A stretch of DNA of 64,000 nt from Oceanobacillus indicireducens (GCF_014647195.1 NZ_BMOS01000002.1:1-64000), one strand, 5' to 3'; counted from the first letter of the stretch, positions 9,112-17,752 are shown. Notes: generated from the letters alone by a model not told the origin. Made by a program: numbers and translations.

Positions 9112-9144
9112 TAAAAAGGACAATTGAACATGTCAATTGTCCTG
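9112..9144. terminator. tagO terminator overlapping the stop codon
   Basis: On the minus strand AGGACAATTGA and TCAATTGTCCT form an 11-bp perfect stem with a five-base loop followed by TTTTTAAA. The left arm includes the tagO stop codon at 9133, so the hairpin begins inside the gene. Confidence 0.85.
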
Positions 9145-10254
9145 ATAACCTTGCTTATCATTCTTTTTATTCGTTTTTACTTTTGGCTTTTTATATTTCC
9201 AGCGAATTTTCCTTAAACGGTCAACTACTGGACGCTTTCCTCCCATAACAATCCCTGCAAGTTCGGCAAAGATATGCAAGAAAAAAAATACGAAGACGCT
9301 GATAAGGAGAGCAAATTTTAGACTAGCTTCCGAAAACAAAATCGCAAGGCCGCCAAATACAGCGCTGAACAAATAGATGATTATTACAGTTTTCCGGTGA
9401 CTGTAGCCGGCATTGATTAGCTGATAATGGATGTGCTTGTTATCGGCTGCCATGATGCTTTCCTTATTATAGGCACGGCGGATGATGGCGACGAGTGTGT
9501 CGAATATTGGTATAGCAAGTACGATGATTGGTACGATGAAACTAAAGAATGCGATGTTTTTAAATAGACCAAGCATCGAGACGACGGCAATCATAAAACC
9601 GAGAAAATTTGAGCCTGTGTCCCCCATATATATTTTCGCCGGGTAAAAGTTATGATAAAGGAATCCGAGGTTCGCACCGATCAGTACGATAGCAAGATAA
9701 GCTGCCATCACCTGAGCATCCGTGACAGCCATAATAAAGATACTGATTAAGGCAATCGTCGTTACACCGGTTGCGAGCCCGTCCAGTCCGTCAATGAGGT
9801 TAATGGCGTTCGTAATCCCAACAATCCAGAGGACGGTGATGAGAACGCTGAAAAAGCCAAGATCGATCATTCCGATACCGGGGATTGTAACCCGCTCGAT
9901 AATAAGACCGGATGAGACGATAAAAGATGCGGCGATGAGTTGGCCGGTTAATTTTGCTACTGGTTTAATGCTGAAACGGTCGTCTAGTGCGCCAGTTATA
10001 ATGATAGTGAGAGCTCCGGCGAATATTTCCGGCAGGTGCTCATGCTGAGGCTGTAAATATACCATACCAAGCAGTGCACCTAAAAATATGGCAATGCCCC
10101 CTAATCTGGGTTTGACTTCTTTATGGATTTTACGATAGTTCGGAAAGTCCACAGCTCCGACCTTCACGGCAAACTTCTTTACCGCGTAAGTAAGCAGGAA
10201 GCTCGAAAAAAGTGCTATCGTAAAAGCAATAGCTAGATCGACAAAGTTAAACAT
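9133..10254 (-). CDS. tagO: undecaprenyl-phosphate GlcNAc-1-phosphate transferase (TagO/WecA type)
   Basis: A 373-residue polytopic membrane protein of the MraY/WecA family. It transfers a sugar-1-phosphate from UDP-GlcNAc to undecaprenyl phosphate, the first step of wall teichoic acid linkage-unit synthesis. Visible motifs are PRLGGIAIFLGAL near residue 49, the Mg-binding DD in GALDDRFSIKP, NAINLIDGLDGLATG, MGDTGSNFLGF and the cytoplasmic NKHIHYQLINAGYSHRKT loop. About ten transmembrane segments are expected and seen. Start ATG has TAGGAGAA upstream. No tag synthesis genes adjoin it, so which polymer it primes cannot be told from the window. Confidence 0.92.
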   Translation of the reverse strand: MFNFVDLAIAFTIALFSSFLLTYAVKKFAVKVGAVDFPNYRKIHKEVKPRLGGIAIFLGALLGMVYLQPQHEHLPEIFAGALTIIITGALDDRFSIKPVAKLTGQLIAASFIVSSGLIIERVTIPGIGMIDLGFFSVLITVLWIVGITNAINLIDGLDGLATGVTTIALISIFIMAVTDAQVMAAYLAIVLIGANLGFLYHNFYPAKIYMGDTGSNFLGFMIAVVSMLGLFKNIAFFSFIVPIIVLAIPIFDTLVAIIRRAYNKESIMAADNKHIHYQLINAGYSHRKTVIIIYLFSAVFGGLAILFSEASLKFALLISVFVFFFLHIFAELAGIVMGGKRPVVDRLRKIRWKYKKPKVKTNKKNDKQGYQDN

Positions 10255-10305
10255 AATATTCTCCTAATTAACATATTCAACAAACAATTTACACGTATCG
10301 ATTAA

Positions 10306-10335
10306 ATTATAACGAAAGAAAGGTTGATTGGGCAA
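10306..10335 (-). promoter_or_regulatory. candidate tagO promoter
   Basis: On the minus strand TTGCCC (10330-10335) and a perfect TATAAT (10306-10311) are separated by 18 bp, about 50 bp upstream of the start codon. Confidence 0.5.
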
Positions 10336-10354
10336 ATTTAACCGTGAGGATACC

Positions 10355-10419
10355 GGGACATGGGGACGGAGGCGTTGTCCCGATTTGGAGCGGGACATGG
10401 GGTCAGAGCTCTTGTCCCG
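10355..10419. repeat. GGGACA/TGTCCC dispersed repeat, cluster 3
   Basis: Two direct units in the GGGACA-x-GGGGTCAGAGC-x-TGTCCC orientation, the first reading GGGGACGGAGGC in its centre. They lie between the divergent tagO and c-subunit-like genes, about 110 bp from either. Confidence 0.9.
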
Positions 10420-10532
10420 GTATATCACCCAGTTCAATTGAATTTTGAATAATTTGGGGACTATTATTGGGGCAATCGCTTTGTTAGAATAAGGATGGGA
10501 GACAACGATACATAAGAATAGGGGGGATTTCT

Positions 10533-10937
10533 ATGGGACTGTATATTTTTGTAATAGCAGCCGCTATTGCAGTATTTGGTATTTTAATGATGTATAAGAA
10601 AAATGTAGAACGACTCAAGGAAAATCCGAGTCAAGTTGCTGAAGTACATAAAAATTTCTTCATTAGTACGGCACTCATTGAAGCATTACCGATTGTTTTA
10701 CTTATCCTAGGATTCGTCAATGTCGAACCGGTCCCGGTCGATCAGATTTATCTACCTGTTATTATTGTTATTATGTTAATTGCGTTCTCGGTCTTCTTTG
10801 TCTTCTTGCAACGAGCTGTAGGTACTGATGAGGACAGCAAGCAGGTTGTAACTAGCTTTTCGATGATTGCGATCATGATGTCGAATGCCATTCCTATTAT
10901 TGCGCTTGTGTTTTTATTTTTGTCGGTGCAAGGATAA
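10533..10937 (+). CDS. membrane protein resembling two fused ATP-synthase c-subunit hairpins
   Basis: A 134-residue protein with four transmembrane segments (about 1-18, 46-65, 71-92 and 109-131). The first half has the layout of a c subunit: helix, polar loop with a basic/acidic mix, then STALIEALPIVLLILGF, which closely matches the ion-carrying helix of AtpE ([17 protein letters not shown] in this same window). The second half repeats the pattern, but SNAIPIIALVFLFL has Asn where the ion-binding Glu would be. The layout is reminiscent of duplicated V-type K subunits, which also keep one acid per two hairpins. It stands alone, with its own RBS (GGGGGG) and terminator. Function unknown; homology to AtpE is my reading of the sequence. 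Confidence 0.75.
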   Translation: MGLYIFVIAAAIAVFGILMMYKKNVERLKENPSQVAEVHKNFFISTALIEALPIVLLILGFVNVEPVPVDQIYLPVIIVIMLIAFSVFFVFLQRAVGTDEDSKQVVTSFSMIAIMMSNAIPIIALVFLFLSVQG

Positions 10938-10963
10938 TGTGTGGAATAGATAGCTACATAAGG

Positions 10964-10992
10964 AGACACTCGTTCCGATGAGTGTCTTTTTT
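10964..10992 (+). terminator. intrinsic terminator
   Basis: GACACTC and GAGTGTC form the stem, with T6 following, 27 bp after the stop codon of the c-subunit-like gene. Confidence 0.85.
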
Positions 10993-11001
10993 GTTCTGTG
11001 C

Positions 11002-11142
11002 GGGACAGATGCCCTGCCCCCAGTGTCCCACTGAAGTTTGGGACAACAGCACTGACCCCAAAAAGGCATCTCCCCTGGGACAGTGCCTCTGACCCCAATG
11101 TCCCGCTCAAACTGGGACAGTTGCCCTGACCCTGTGTCCCGG
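11002..11142. repeat. GGGACA/TGTCCC dispersed repeat, cluster 4
   Basis: Four units in the GCTCTGACCCC orientation; the second has lost its right end. The cluster fills most of the gap between the terminator at 10992 and the ThrE gene start. Confidence 0.9.
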
Positions 11143-11188
11143 TGTATGATTTGGGTAGGTGTTTTTTTTGAGGGGGTTGGTTTGGTGG

Positions 11189-11938
11189 TTGGTTTGGGTT
11201 GATCGGGATAGTATTGTGAAGGTTTGTATGATAGCTGGGAAGATTATGTTGATGAGCGGGGCGGAGACGCATCGGGTGGAGGATACGATGAATCGGATGG
11301 CGCATGCCTTTGGCGTCGAGAGTGCGCAGAGTCATGCTACACCTACTGGGATTAATTTCTCAGCTGGGATGACCGAAGTGAATAACTTTGTGCGGATTTT
11401 AAAGCGCCCGACTGATTTGCATAAAATAGCCGAAGTGAATAGTATTTCCCGGAAAATCATCGCCGGGGAATTAAGCCCGGAAAAGGCATACCGCAAACTG
11501 CTAAAAATTGAAGCGGCCCCTCCTGTTTATACGGTTTGGCTGCAGATTATAATTGCTGCGCTCGTGAGCGGCTGTTTTGTCATAATGTTTCAGGGGACCT
11601 GGACTGATTTCCTTCCAGCCTGTATTGCCGGTGGGCTTGGCTTTGCGGTAATGGCTGGGATGGACCGTCTTCTTGAAATCCGTTATTTGGCGGAGTTCTT
11701 CGGTGCTTTCGTCATTGGAATCAGTTCTTATCTGTTGATTCATTATGGATTTGCTTTGGAACTCGATAAAGTGATTATTGGAGCAGTGATGCCGCTCGTT
11801 CCTGGGCTCCATATTACGAATGCCATTCGCGATATGGTAGCGGGACATCTGCTTTCTGGAATATCTAAAGGTGTCGAAGCGACATTGACCGCGTTCTCGA
11901 TCGGTGCTGGTGTGTCGCTGCTATTCGCTTTTGTCTAG
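11189..11938 (+). CDS. threonine/serine exporter, ThrE N-terminal (YjjP-like) subunit
   Basis: About 250 residues of the ThrE/YjjP family. It begins with the conserved cytoplasmic segment AGKIMLMSGAETHRVEDTM, followed by five hydrophobic segments in the C-terminal half (from about residue 120). The start is uncertain: the frame is open from a GTG at 11159, the AGGGGG site at 11171-11176 best supports TTG at 11189, and the first ATG is at 11228. In this family the transport function is split between this larger half and the YjjB-like half encoded 12 bp downstream. Export of Thr/Ser or related amino acids at the membrane is expected from the family, not shown here. Confidence 0.85.
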   Translation: MVWVDRDSIVKVCMIAGKIMLMSGAETHRVEDTMNRMAHAFGVESAQSHATPTGINFSAGMTEVNNFVRILKRPTDLHKIAEVNSISRKIIAGELSPEKAYRKLLKIEAAPPVYTVWLQIIIAALVSGCFVIMFQGTWTDFLPACIAGGLGFAVMAGMDRLLEIRYLAEFFGAFVIGISSYLLIHYGFALELDKVIIGAVMPLVPGLHITNAIRDMVAGHLLSGISKGVEATLTAFSIGAGVSLLFAFV

Positions 11939-11950
11939 GAGGGGGTTCTT

Positions 11951-12388
11951 TTGACGATACTTGCACAACTTATTACAAGCTTCATTGCATCAAGCGGATT
12001 CGGAATTTTATTCAGCGCCCCGAAAAGAGCCCTCATTCAATGCGGATTCGTTGGGATGTCCGGCTGGATGCTTTATTATTTTCTGACACCAGCGGTTATG
12101 AATAATGTTCCAGCGACGATTTTTGCAGCGATGCTTGTATCGGTGCTCAGTTATTTCTGTGCCCGCCTGTTTAAAGTGCCGATTATCATTTTCAATATTT
12201 CCGGAATCATCCCGCTCGTGCCAGGTGGGCTTGCATATAATGCGATGCGTCATTTTGTCGAAAATGATTATACGACAGCAATTGAGCTATCGGTTGAGGT
12301 TGCATTGCTTGCTGGTGGAATTGCGATTGGATTAATGTTTTCAGAGGTCATCCGGCAAGTTGTCGTGAAACTGTCGGTTCATAAATAA
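11951..12388 (+). CDS. threonine/serine exporter, ThrE C-terminal (YjjB-like) subunit
   Basis: 145 residues with four or five transmembrane segments; the motif IIPLVPGGLAYNAMRHFV near residue 85 echoes VMPLVPGLHITNAIRDMV in the upstream partner. The TTG start at 11951 follows AGGAGGGGG by a few bases and lies 12 bp after the upstream stop, so the two are co-translated. Together they correspond to one full ThrE protein split in two. Confidence 0.88.
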   Translation: MTILAQLITSFIASSGFGILFSAPKRALIQCGFVGMSGWMLYYFLTPAVMNNVPATIFAAMLVSVLSYFCARLFKVPIIIFNISGIIPLVPGGLAYNAMRHFVENDYTTAIELSVEVALLAGGIAIGLMFSEVIRQVVVKLSVHK

Positions 12389-12500
12389 GATAAATAACTT
12401 CAGCTTGAAACAGTACACACTTCTGAATATTTTTTCTTTTAAACAATTCACTGACTTTCAGTTCGTATCTATTGCTAAATTTCTAAACTCCATTACAATA

Positions 12501-12650
12501 AAATAAAACTTCATTCTGCGGGGTTTACTTTTTAACCTAACGGAATGTTTAATAAAATAATCGAGCCGTTACTGGAAGGGCGGATCTCCCACTTTAAAGT
12601 TTGAAGTAGGAGTCTTACAGCCAGTTACACTGCGATAATTTTTATTCCAA
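12501..12650 (+). repeat. two-hairpin element E4, directly upstream of zwf
   Basis: Begins AAATAAAACTTCATTC, forms a first hairpin (CATTC...GGGGTT with AACC...GAATG), then a second bracketed by GTTACTGGA and CCAGTTACACTGCGATAA. It aligns along most of its length with the element at 31040-31195 and, in its first hairpin, with those at 41677, 49532 and 53394. It ends about 20 bp before the zwf start and reads in the same direction. Confidence 0.7.
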
Positions 12651-12668
12651 TAAAGTGAGGGAAGTTTG

Positions 12669-14144
12669 ATGAGTGAACAAATAAAGCCAAAAGTTTTAAT
12701 TACAATATTTGGAGCAACAGGTGACTTAGCTAAACGTAAGCTATACCCTTCCATATACCGCCTTTTGCGGAATAATACGATTAGTAAAGATTTTGCCGTA
12801 ATTGGACTTGCACGTAGAGGATGGTCCAATGAGGTGTTCCGCGATAATGTAAAGGAATCGGTTGAACAAGCATTTGGTGAGTGCGAGGAGTTGGATGATT
12901 TCGCGTCACATTTCCACTATCAATCCTTTGATGTGACGGATAAGACAGCTTACGACCGCATGAAAGAATTAGTGGAACAGCTTGAATCACAATACGACAC
13001 AGAAGGAAATCGGTTATTCTATTTGGCTATGGCGCCGGAATTTTTCGGACAGATTGCAAATAGCCTGCAGGAATACGGCTTGAAAGAAACGCCGGGCTGG
13101 ACACGCTTGATTATTGAAAAGCCGTTCGGTCATGATTTGGATTCGGCAAAAGAGTTGAATAACCAAATTCGGGCAGCGTTTGATGAGGAGCAAATCTATC
13201 GGATTGACCATTATCTTGGAAAACAGATGGTACAAAACATTGAAGTTATCCGGTTTGCGAATGGAATTTTTGAACACTTGTGGAACAACCGATTTATTTC
13301 CAATATCCAAATTACGTCGAGTGAAACGCTCGGGGTGGAGGACAGGTCGCGCTATTACGATGATTCAGGGGCGATCCGGGATATGGTGCAGAACCATATG
13401 CTGCAAATGGTTGCGCTGCTTGCGATGGAACCGCCGATCAGTCTGACAACGGATGAAGTTCGTTCGGAGAAAATTAAAGTAATGCGTGCGCTTCGGGAAC
13501 TTGACTTAGATCAGGTTCATGAGTATTATGTCCGCGGGCAGTATGGACACGGTGTTGTAAATGATAAAGAGGTCGCCGGTTATCGAAAAGAATCGGAGGA
13601 TCTCATCTTTTCCAATACAGAGACGTTCGTGGCTGGGAAAATTTTAATCGATAATTACCGCTGGGCTGGGGTTCCGTTCTATATTCGAACTGGAAAGCGA
13701 ATGCCAGAAAAGCGGACGAAGATTGTCATTGAATTTAAAGATATACCGATGAACCTGTATTTTAAGAGCGAGCGGGAACATCATCCGAACTTGCTTGTCA
13801 TTAATATTCAGCCGGATGAAGGAATCGCCCTTTATCTGAATGCGAAAAAATCTGGTTCTGAGGCACTTGCGGAGCCGATTGAGCTTAGTTATAAACAAGG
13901 CGCGATGCCAGCAATAAACACGCCAGAAGCGTATGAAAAACTTCTATATGATTGCATGATTGGTGACGCGACAAACTTTACACATTGGGATGAAGTTGCG
14001 TTGTCCTGGCAATACATCGACCCGATCTTAAAAGTTTGGGAAGATGAACAGCCGAACTTCCCGAACTATGAATCCGGCTCGATGGGACCGAAAAAATCAG
14101 ACGAACTCCTCAACCAAGACGGCAACCACTGGTGGGAAGTTTAG
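12669..14144 (+). CDS. zwf: glucose-6-phosphate 1-dehydrogenase
   Basis: About 491 residues, usual for the family. It oxidises glucose-6-phosphate to 6-phosphogluconolactone with NADP+ at the entry of the oxidative pentose phosphate pathway. N-terminal Rossmann motif FGATGDLAKRKLYPS, substrate-binding EKPFGHDL and the signature RIDHYLGKQMVQN near residue 178 are all intact. ATG at 12669 is preferred to the TTG one codon upstream because GTGAGGGA is 6 bases before it. It is monocistronic; no gnd or pgl adjoins it. A hairpin element lies immediately upstream (12501-12650). Confidence 0.97.
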   Translation: MSEQIKPKVLITIFGATGDLAKRKLYPSIYRLLRNNTISKDFAVIGLARRGWSNEVFRDNVKESVEQAFGECEELDDFASHFHYQSFDVTDKTAYDRMKELVEQLESQYDTEGNRLFYLAMAPEFFGQIANSLQEYGLKETPGWTRLIIEKPFGHDLDSAKELNNQIRAAFDEEQIYRIDHYLGKQMVQNIEVIRFANGIFEHLWNNRFISNIQITSSETLGVEDRSRYYDDSGAIRDMVQNHMLQMVALLAMEPPISLTTDEVRSEKIKVMRALRELDLDQVHEYYVRGQYGHGVVNDKEVAGYRKESEDLIFSNTETFVAGKILIDNYRWAGVPFYIRTGKRMPEKRTKIVIEFKDIPMNLYFKSEREHHPNLLVINIQPDEGIALYLNAKKSGSEALAEPIELSYKQGAMPAINTPEAYEKLLYDCMIGDATNFTHWDEVALSWQYIDPILKVWEDEQPNFPNYESGSMGPKKSDELLNQDGNHWWEV

Positions 14145-14146
14145 CT

Positions 14147-14265
14147 GGGACACGGGGTCAGAGACCTTGTCCCAGATTTAGCGGGACACGGGGTTGGAGC
14201 GGGACGCGGGGTCAGAGCTCCTGTCCCAGATTTAGCGAGACGCGGGGTCAGAGCTTTTGTCCCGG
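14147..14265. repeat. GGGACA/TGTCCC dispersed repeat, cluster 5
   Basis: Three to four units in the GGGGTCAGAGC orientation, some fused or with a changed end (GAGACG, GGGACG). The first base is two nucleotides past the zwf stop codon. Confidence 0.9.
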
Positions 14266-14273
14266 AACTACAA

Positions 14274-14317
14274 AAATGGGTCATTCAAGAAATCATCTTG
14301 AATGACCCATTTTTTTA
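14274..14317 (+). terminator. zwf intrinsic terminator
   Basis: AAAATGGGTCATTCAAG and CTTGAATGACCCATTTT form a 17-bp perfect stem followed by more T. The repeat cluster sits between the zwf stop and this terminator, so it is transcribed with zwf. Confidence 0.88.
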
Positions 14318-14352
14318 TTATATATGCGGTGACGATGGGACTCTTATTAAGT

Positions 14353-14426
14353 GGGACAATTACACTGACCCCAATGTCCCGCCATCTGCGTTCTATCTGG
14401 GACAGTTGCTCTGACCCCATGTCCCG
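14353..14426. repeat. GGGACA/TGTCCC dispersed repeat, cluster 6
   Basis: Two direct units in the GCTCTGACCCC orientation with a 17-bp spacer, ending just before the 3' end of the lipoprotein gene. Confidence 0.88.
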
Positions 14427-14435
14427 CCGCGCTCA

Positions 14436-14705
14436 TTATCTCTGGCGGGTGTCGTCTCTGTCGAGTTCTTTTTCTCTTTCTGTGTCGTCTCTTTCGATTA
14501 TGTCTTCGTTGTCGTTGTTGTCGCCATTATTACCATTGGTTCCGTCGTCGATGTTACCTTGGTTGTCATCATTTTGGTCACGTGGTGTTTCGTCAATTGG
14601 TTCGTTATCATTATTGTCATTGTTGTCGTTATTTGTCGCACACCCTGTGATCAATGTAAGTGCTAATGCAAGTGAACCAATACGGAGAAGCCATTTATTC
14701 ATCAT
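14436..14705 (-). CDS. small Asn/Asp-rich lipoprotein
   Basis: About 89 residues. A signal peptide with positive start and hydrophobic core ends in a lipobox, LITG-C (Cys near residue 22), so the mature protein should be lipid-anchored on the outer face of the membrane. The rest is low complexity: repeated NDNND/NDNDE followed by an acidic and basic tail (EREKELDRDDTR). AAGGAGG precedes the two adjacent ATG codons. I recognise no functional domain. Confidence 0.75.
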   Translation of the reverse strand: MMNKWLLRIGSLALALTLITGCATNNDNNDNNDNEPIDETPRDQNDDNQGNIDDGTNGNNGDNNDNEDIIERDDTEREKELDRDDTRQR

Positions 14706-14818
14706 CTGTGTATGCCTCCTTTTCCTTAAAGTAGTTGCTCGAATTTAGCATAACCACTTTACCCGAAAGTCATACATTATACACATAAAAGACGATATCG
14801 CTCCTCCTAACACACTCC

Positions 14819-15238
14819 CTACTGAATCGCAAATGTAATCTCCGCTTCACAAGCTAGCTCACCATCAACGGTTGCCCGGCCTTTCCCTTTCCCGATCGGC
14901 CCTTTCATCCGTGTAATTTCCACTTCAAGTCGCAGTTGGTCTCCTGGTTTTACTTGACGTTTAAAACGACATTTATCCAGTCCTGCGAGGAAGCCGATTT
15001 TCCCTTTATTCTCTTCCTTATTCAGCACTGCAATTGCACCAACTTGGGCCATTGCCTCAACAATCAGCACGCCTGGCATGACCGGATATTCGGGAAAATG
15101 TCCTTGGAAAAACGGTTCATTGATTGTTACATTTTTAATGCCTACCACGCGTTTCGCTTCGTCCATCTCTACAATTTTATCGACTAATAAAAATGGATAA
15201 CGGTGCGGGATAATTGCTTTAATTTCTTCCGTATTCAT
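14819..15238 (-). CDS. fabZ: 3-hydroxyacyl-[acyl-carrier-protein] dehydratase FabZ
   Basis: 139 residues, typical length. It dehydrates 3-hydroxyacyl-ACP in fatty acid elongation in the cytoplasm. Family landmarks are [13 protein letters not shown] at the start, the catalytic His in [16 protein letters not shown] with the downstream Glu in EAMAQVGA, and [12 protein letters not shown]. Gene position beside flhP/flhO/mbl is the B. subtilis arrangement. Start ATG has GAGGAGAT upstream. Confidence 0.96.
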   Translation of the reverse strand: MNTEEIKAIIPHRYPFLLVDKIVEMDEAKRVVGIKNVTINEPFFQGHFPEYPVMPGVLIVEAMAQVGAIAVLNKEENKGKIGFLAGLDKCRFKRQVKPGDQLRLEVEITRMKGPIGKGKGRATVDGELACEAEITFAIQ

Positions 15239-15420
15239 GTTTTAATCTCCTCTTTTCACCATGATAAAGCAGGGATATTTAAAATGATGCTTCCATATCC
15301 TTTTGCTTGCTAGTTTTGATTATATCAAGTTTGCATGTTTGACTCCAATCGAAAACGGAAAAAGAAAGGCAAGTGCATTTCTCAAAAATCAACCTTAGAA
15401 GTAGTTAGGAGGAAAACAAA

Positions 15421-15567
15421 ATGCTCTGGTCAATTATTGTTCTATTGCTCGTATTATGGCTATTAGGCTTTTCATTTGATGTTGGCGGCGGTCTTGTCCA
15501 CATACTTTTAGTTATCGCCTTAATCGTGCTTATTTTCCGTTTAATAACTGGAGGACGGGTCGATTAA
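15421..15567 (+). CDS. small two-helix membrane protein, lmo0937 family-like
   Basis: A 48-residue protein starting MLWSIIVLLLVLWLLGF, a central Gly-rich turn (DVGGGLVH), a second hydrophobic helix and a short polar tail (TGGRVD). This is the size and pattern of the lmo0937-type small membrane proteins common in Firmicutes. A strong TTAGGAGG site lies 8 bases upstream and a terminator follows at 15614. Function unknown. Confidence 0.8.
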   Translation: MLWSIIVLLLVLWLLGFSFDVGGGLVHILLVIALIVLIFRLITGGRVD

Positions 15568-15613
15568 CTTTTAATTAAAAATTGCAGCCTAACGAAAGCT
15601 AATACACTCACAA

Positions 15614-15644
15614 AAAGGACATAGGATTTCCACCTATGTCCTTT
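15614..15644 (+). terminator. intrinsic terminator
   Basis: AAAGGACATAGG and CCTATGTCCTTT form a 12-bp stem with a 7-base loop, 45 bp past the small membrane protein gene. Confidence 0.8.
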
Positions 15645-15701
15645 ATCATTTACCACAATATAACTTGTACGTGTGGCTCTTATACGAGAAGAAGTGCCAC
15701 T

Positions 15702-16064
15702 TTATTCTTTTGTAACGATGTCGATGATATGTTGCCAGGTTTCCACCTTAAGTGCGTCTGTCGGGGTTCCGTCGCCAATGATTCCGTAACCGATCATAAG
15801 CCCTGCTACAAGGGCAAATACGGCGAGAATCGCAACAATAATAATGCGCAGCCAAATCGGGAAAATCCGTACTCTCGATTGCTTGTCCCGCTGTTCACTT
15901 CGCCTTTGCTGCTCTTTTGTTTCAGGACTTTTTGCCTTCGATTGTTTTTTCTCGGCGGCAAGTTCCGCTTTTTTTGCACGTTTATTTAGCTTTTTATCCT
16001 CTGCTTCGCTGGATTTTTCTTGTTTCTTTCCTATTCCAGCTAGTCTTAATTGCTTTGTTGACAT
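15702..16064 (-). CDS. EpuA/'RNA polymerase subunit beta-like' membrane protein
   Basis: 120 residues. The first ~65 are highly charged (Lys/Glu/Ala, likely helical); then comes the conserved C-terminal part: PIWLRIIIVAILAVFALVAG membrane helix, IGYGIIGDGTP and TWQHIIDIV. This C-terminal pattern defines the EpuA-type family often mislabelled as an RNA polymerase beta subunit. It is a single-pass membrane protein with an extracellular tail. It follows flhP with a 18-bp gap. Confidence 0.8.
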   Translation of the reverse strand: MSTKQLRLAGIGKKQEKSSEAEDKKLNKRAKKAELAAEKKQSKAKSPETKEQQRRSEQRDKQSRVRIFPIWLRIIIVAILAVFALVAGLMIGYGIIGDGTPTDALKVETWQHIIDIVTKE

Positions 16065-16082
16065 CGTTTGTTCTCCTTAATC

Positions 16083-16922
16083 TTAACTTCTCAGTTGATT
16101 GATGAGTCCCATCATCTGATCGGTCGTTGAAATCGTCCGGGAATTAAACTGGTAGGCACGCTGAGCCACCATTAATTCTGACATCTGAGTTGCCAAATCA
16201 ACATTCGCCTGCTCCAACATCCCACTTTCAACTAATAAATTGGTAACTCCGATTTGCTCCACAACTTCATCCATCACATAGCCCAACTCACCAGCATCAG
16301 GCAGACGGAAAAGATTGCCACCAGCTGCTTCCAGTAAATGTGGCCGCGTAATTTCGACAATGCCAATTGCACCAACTACCTGCAGCTCACCATTCCGTTC
16401 AACGACGATTTGCCCATTATCGCGAACCTCGATTCCCTCGAAGCCACTTGCAATTATAATTCGCTCACCATTTTGCCCAAGGACGGGTTCGCCATCGCCA
16501 TTTGTCAGCATCACTGCATCCGCCCCTGCACTCGTCGGCTGTAAATAAAAACTTCCATCGCGTGTGTAATTCGTCTCGAGTGCTCCCGGTTCCCCCGTTT
16601 GAATCTGGAAAAAATGCCTTTCATTGCGAAGGGCAAGATCGAGTGCCCGGTTTGTCGTCTGTAGAGATCCGATAGAAAAATCATTATTAATTGCTCCAAG
16701 CTTTGCTCCAGACCCAACACGAATTCCTTCTGGCGTTAGTCGATTCACCGCATTTTCCGGGGTGTTTAGATTATTGATTTGCTGGGTTAAAAGGGAGGAA
16801 AATTCCGAGTTTCGTGTTTTATAGCCGGGTGTTTGGCTGTTCGCCATATTATGTCCAATCAAGTCTAATTTCTGTTGCAGCTGATTCATCGTCACAGCTG
16901 CCTGAATCATCGTCCGCGACAT
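16083..16922 (-). CDS. flhP: flagellar hook-basal body protein FlhP
   Basis: 279 residues of the FlgG/FlgF rod-hook family. N-terminal heptad region with TMNQLQQKLDLIGHNMANSQ TPGYKT and C-terminal region with MSELMVAQRAYQFNSRTIST (both ends pair as helices in the assembled rod). It is exported by the flagellar apparatus rather than by Sec, and no signal peptide is seen. Together with FlhO it forms the B. subtilis flhO-flhP pair downstream of mbl. Confidence 0.93.
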   Translation of the reverse strand: MSRTMIQAAVTMNQLQQKLDLIGHNMANSQTPGYKTRNSEFSSLLTQQINNLNTPENAVNRLTPEGIRVGSGAKLGAINNDFSIGSLQTTNRALDLALRNERHFFQIQTGEPGALETNYTRDGSFYLQPTSAGADAVMLTNGDGEPVLGQNGERIIIASGFEGIEVRDNGQIVVERNGELQVVGAIGIVEITRPHLLEAAGGNLFRLPDAGELGYVMDEVVEQIGVTNLLVESGMLEQANVDLATQMSELMVAQRAYQFNSRTISTTDQMMGLINQLRS

Positions 16923-16948
16923 CTAAAAACCTCCAATCTAAATCCTGT

Positions 16949-17752
16949 TTAACCGAGGCGGCCGATATCTGACACTGCTTTTCCTAAACTTTCATCATAA
17001 GCCCGTAACACGCGCTGATTCAGTTCAAACATCCGGTAAGCATTCAACTGGTCTGTCATCGTCGCCTGCGCGTCCACATTCGACTGCTCTAGAAAGCCTT
17101 GCAAAACAGTAAATTCAGCATCAGCCGGTACCGCAATTGATTCGCCGTCGTACAGGTTATCGCCTTCTTTTGTTAGTTCATTCACATCGTTTACGTAGGC
17201 TAGTCCTAGCGGAATCGTTTCCGTATCGGTCTGAAGCATTCCCGTATCCGTCACGGTAAAATCTCTGCCACCTGTCTCAATCGGTGTACCAGCGTTATTT
17301 AACACGTAATAGCCCTGATTCGTCACAAGAAAGCTGTTCCCGTCAATGGTGAAATTTCCGTTGCGAGTGAGGCGTTCTTCCCCTGCTTCATTTTGTACAC
17401 GGAAAAAGATGCCACCTGTCTCGTCCGGTACTGCATCTTGCGTTATAGCAAGATCTGTTCCGATATTCGTCTCGCGGATGCCGCCCTGCGCAAAATTAGG
17501 TACGAATTCCTGGACATAGACTCCGGTATTAAGCGAACCGATTGTCTCACTTATTGGGAGATGCACGTTCCGATTCACCGGTAACTGTTTCTTCCCTTGG
17601 GCTTGAATCAGCATTTCAGGAAATGACCGGATTGTTGCTTGATCCGCCTTGTATCCTGGTGTATTTATATTTGCCAGATTATTCCCTAATGCTTCCTGAT
17701 GACGCTGCTGGGTCATCATGCCACTTGCAGCAGTGTAGAATCCTCGTAACAC
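16949..17752 (-). CDS. flhO: flagellar hook-basal body protein FlhO
   Basis: 267 residues, paralogous to the next gene. Begins MLRGFYTAASGMMTQQRHQE, followed by NNLANINTPGYKAD, and ends with the family C-terminal helix (ATMTDQLNAYRMFELNQRVL). It is expected in the flagellar rod. The spacing to flhP is 26 bp, so they are co-transcribed. Confidence 0.93.
   Translation of the reverse strand: MLRGFYTAASGMMTQQRHQEALGNNLANINTPGYKADQATIRSFPEMLIQAQGKKQLPVNRNVHLPISETIGSLNTGVYVQEFVPNFAQGGIRETNIGTDLAITQDAVPDETGGIFFRVQNEAGEERLTRNGNFTIDGNSFLVTNQGYYVLNNAGTPIETGGRDFTVTDTGMLQTDTETIPLGLAYVNDVNELTKEGDNLYDGESIAVPADAEFTVLQGFLEQSNVDAQATMTDQLNAYRMFELNQRVLRAYDESLGKAVSDIGRLG

Noticed and set aside
11159-11188. Upstream start of the ThrE N-terminal half at GTG 11159
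   Set aside because: It lies before the AGGGGG ribosome-binding site, so translation from it is unlikely; TTG 11189 is preferred though not proven.
14302-14748. 148-codon plus-strand frame near 14.5 kb
   Set aside because: It overlaps repeat cluster 6 and is mostly the complement of the lipoprotein gene, which has a signal peptide and SD.
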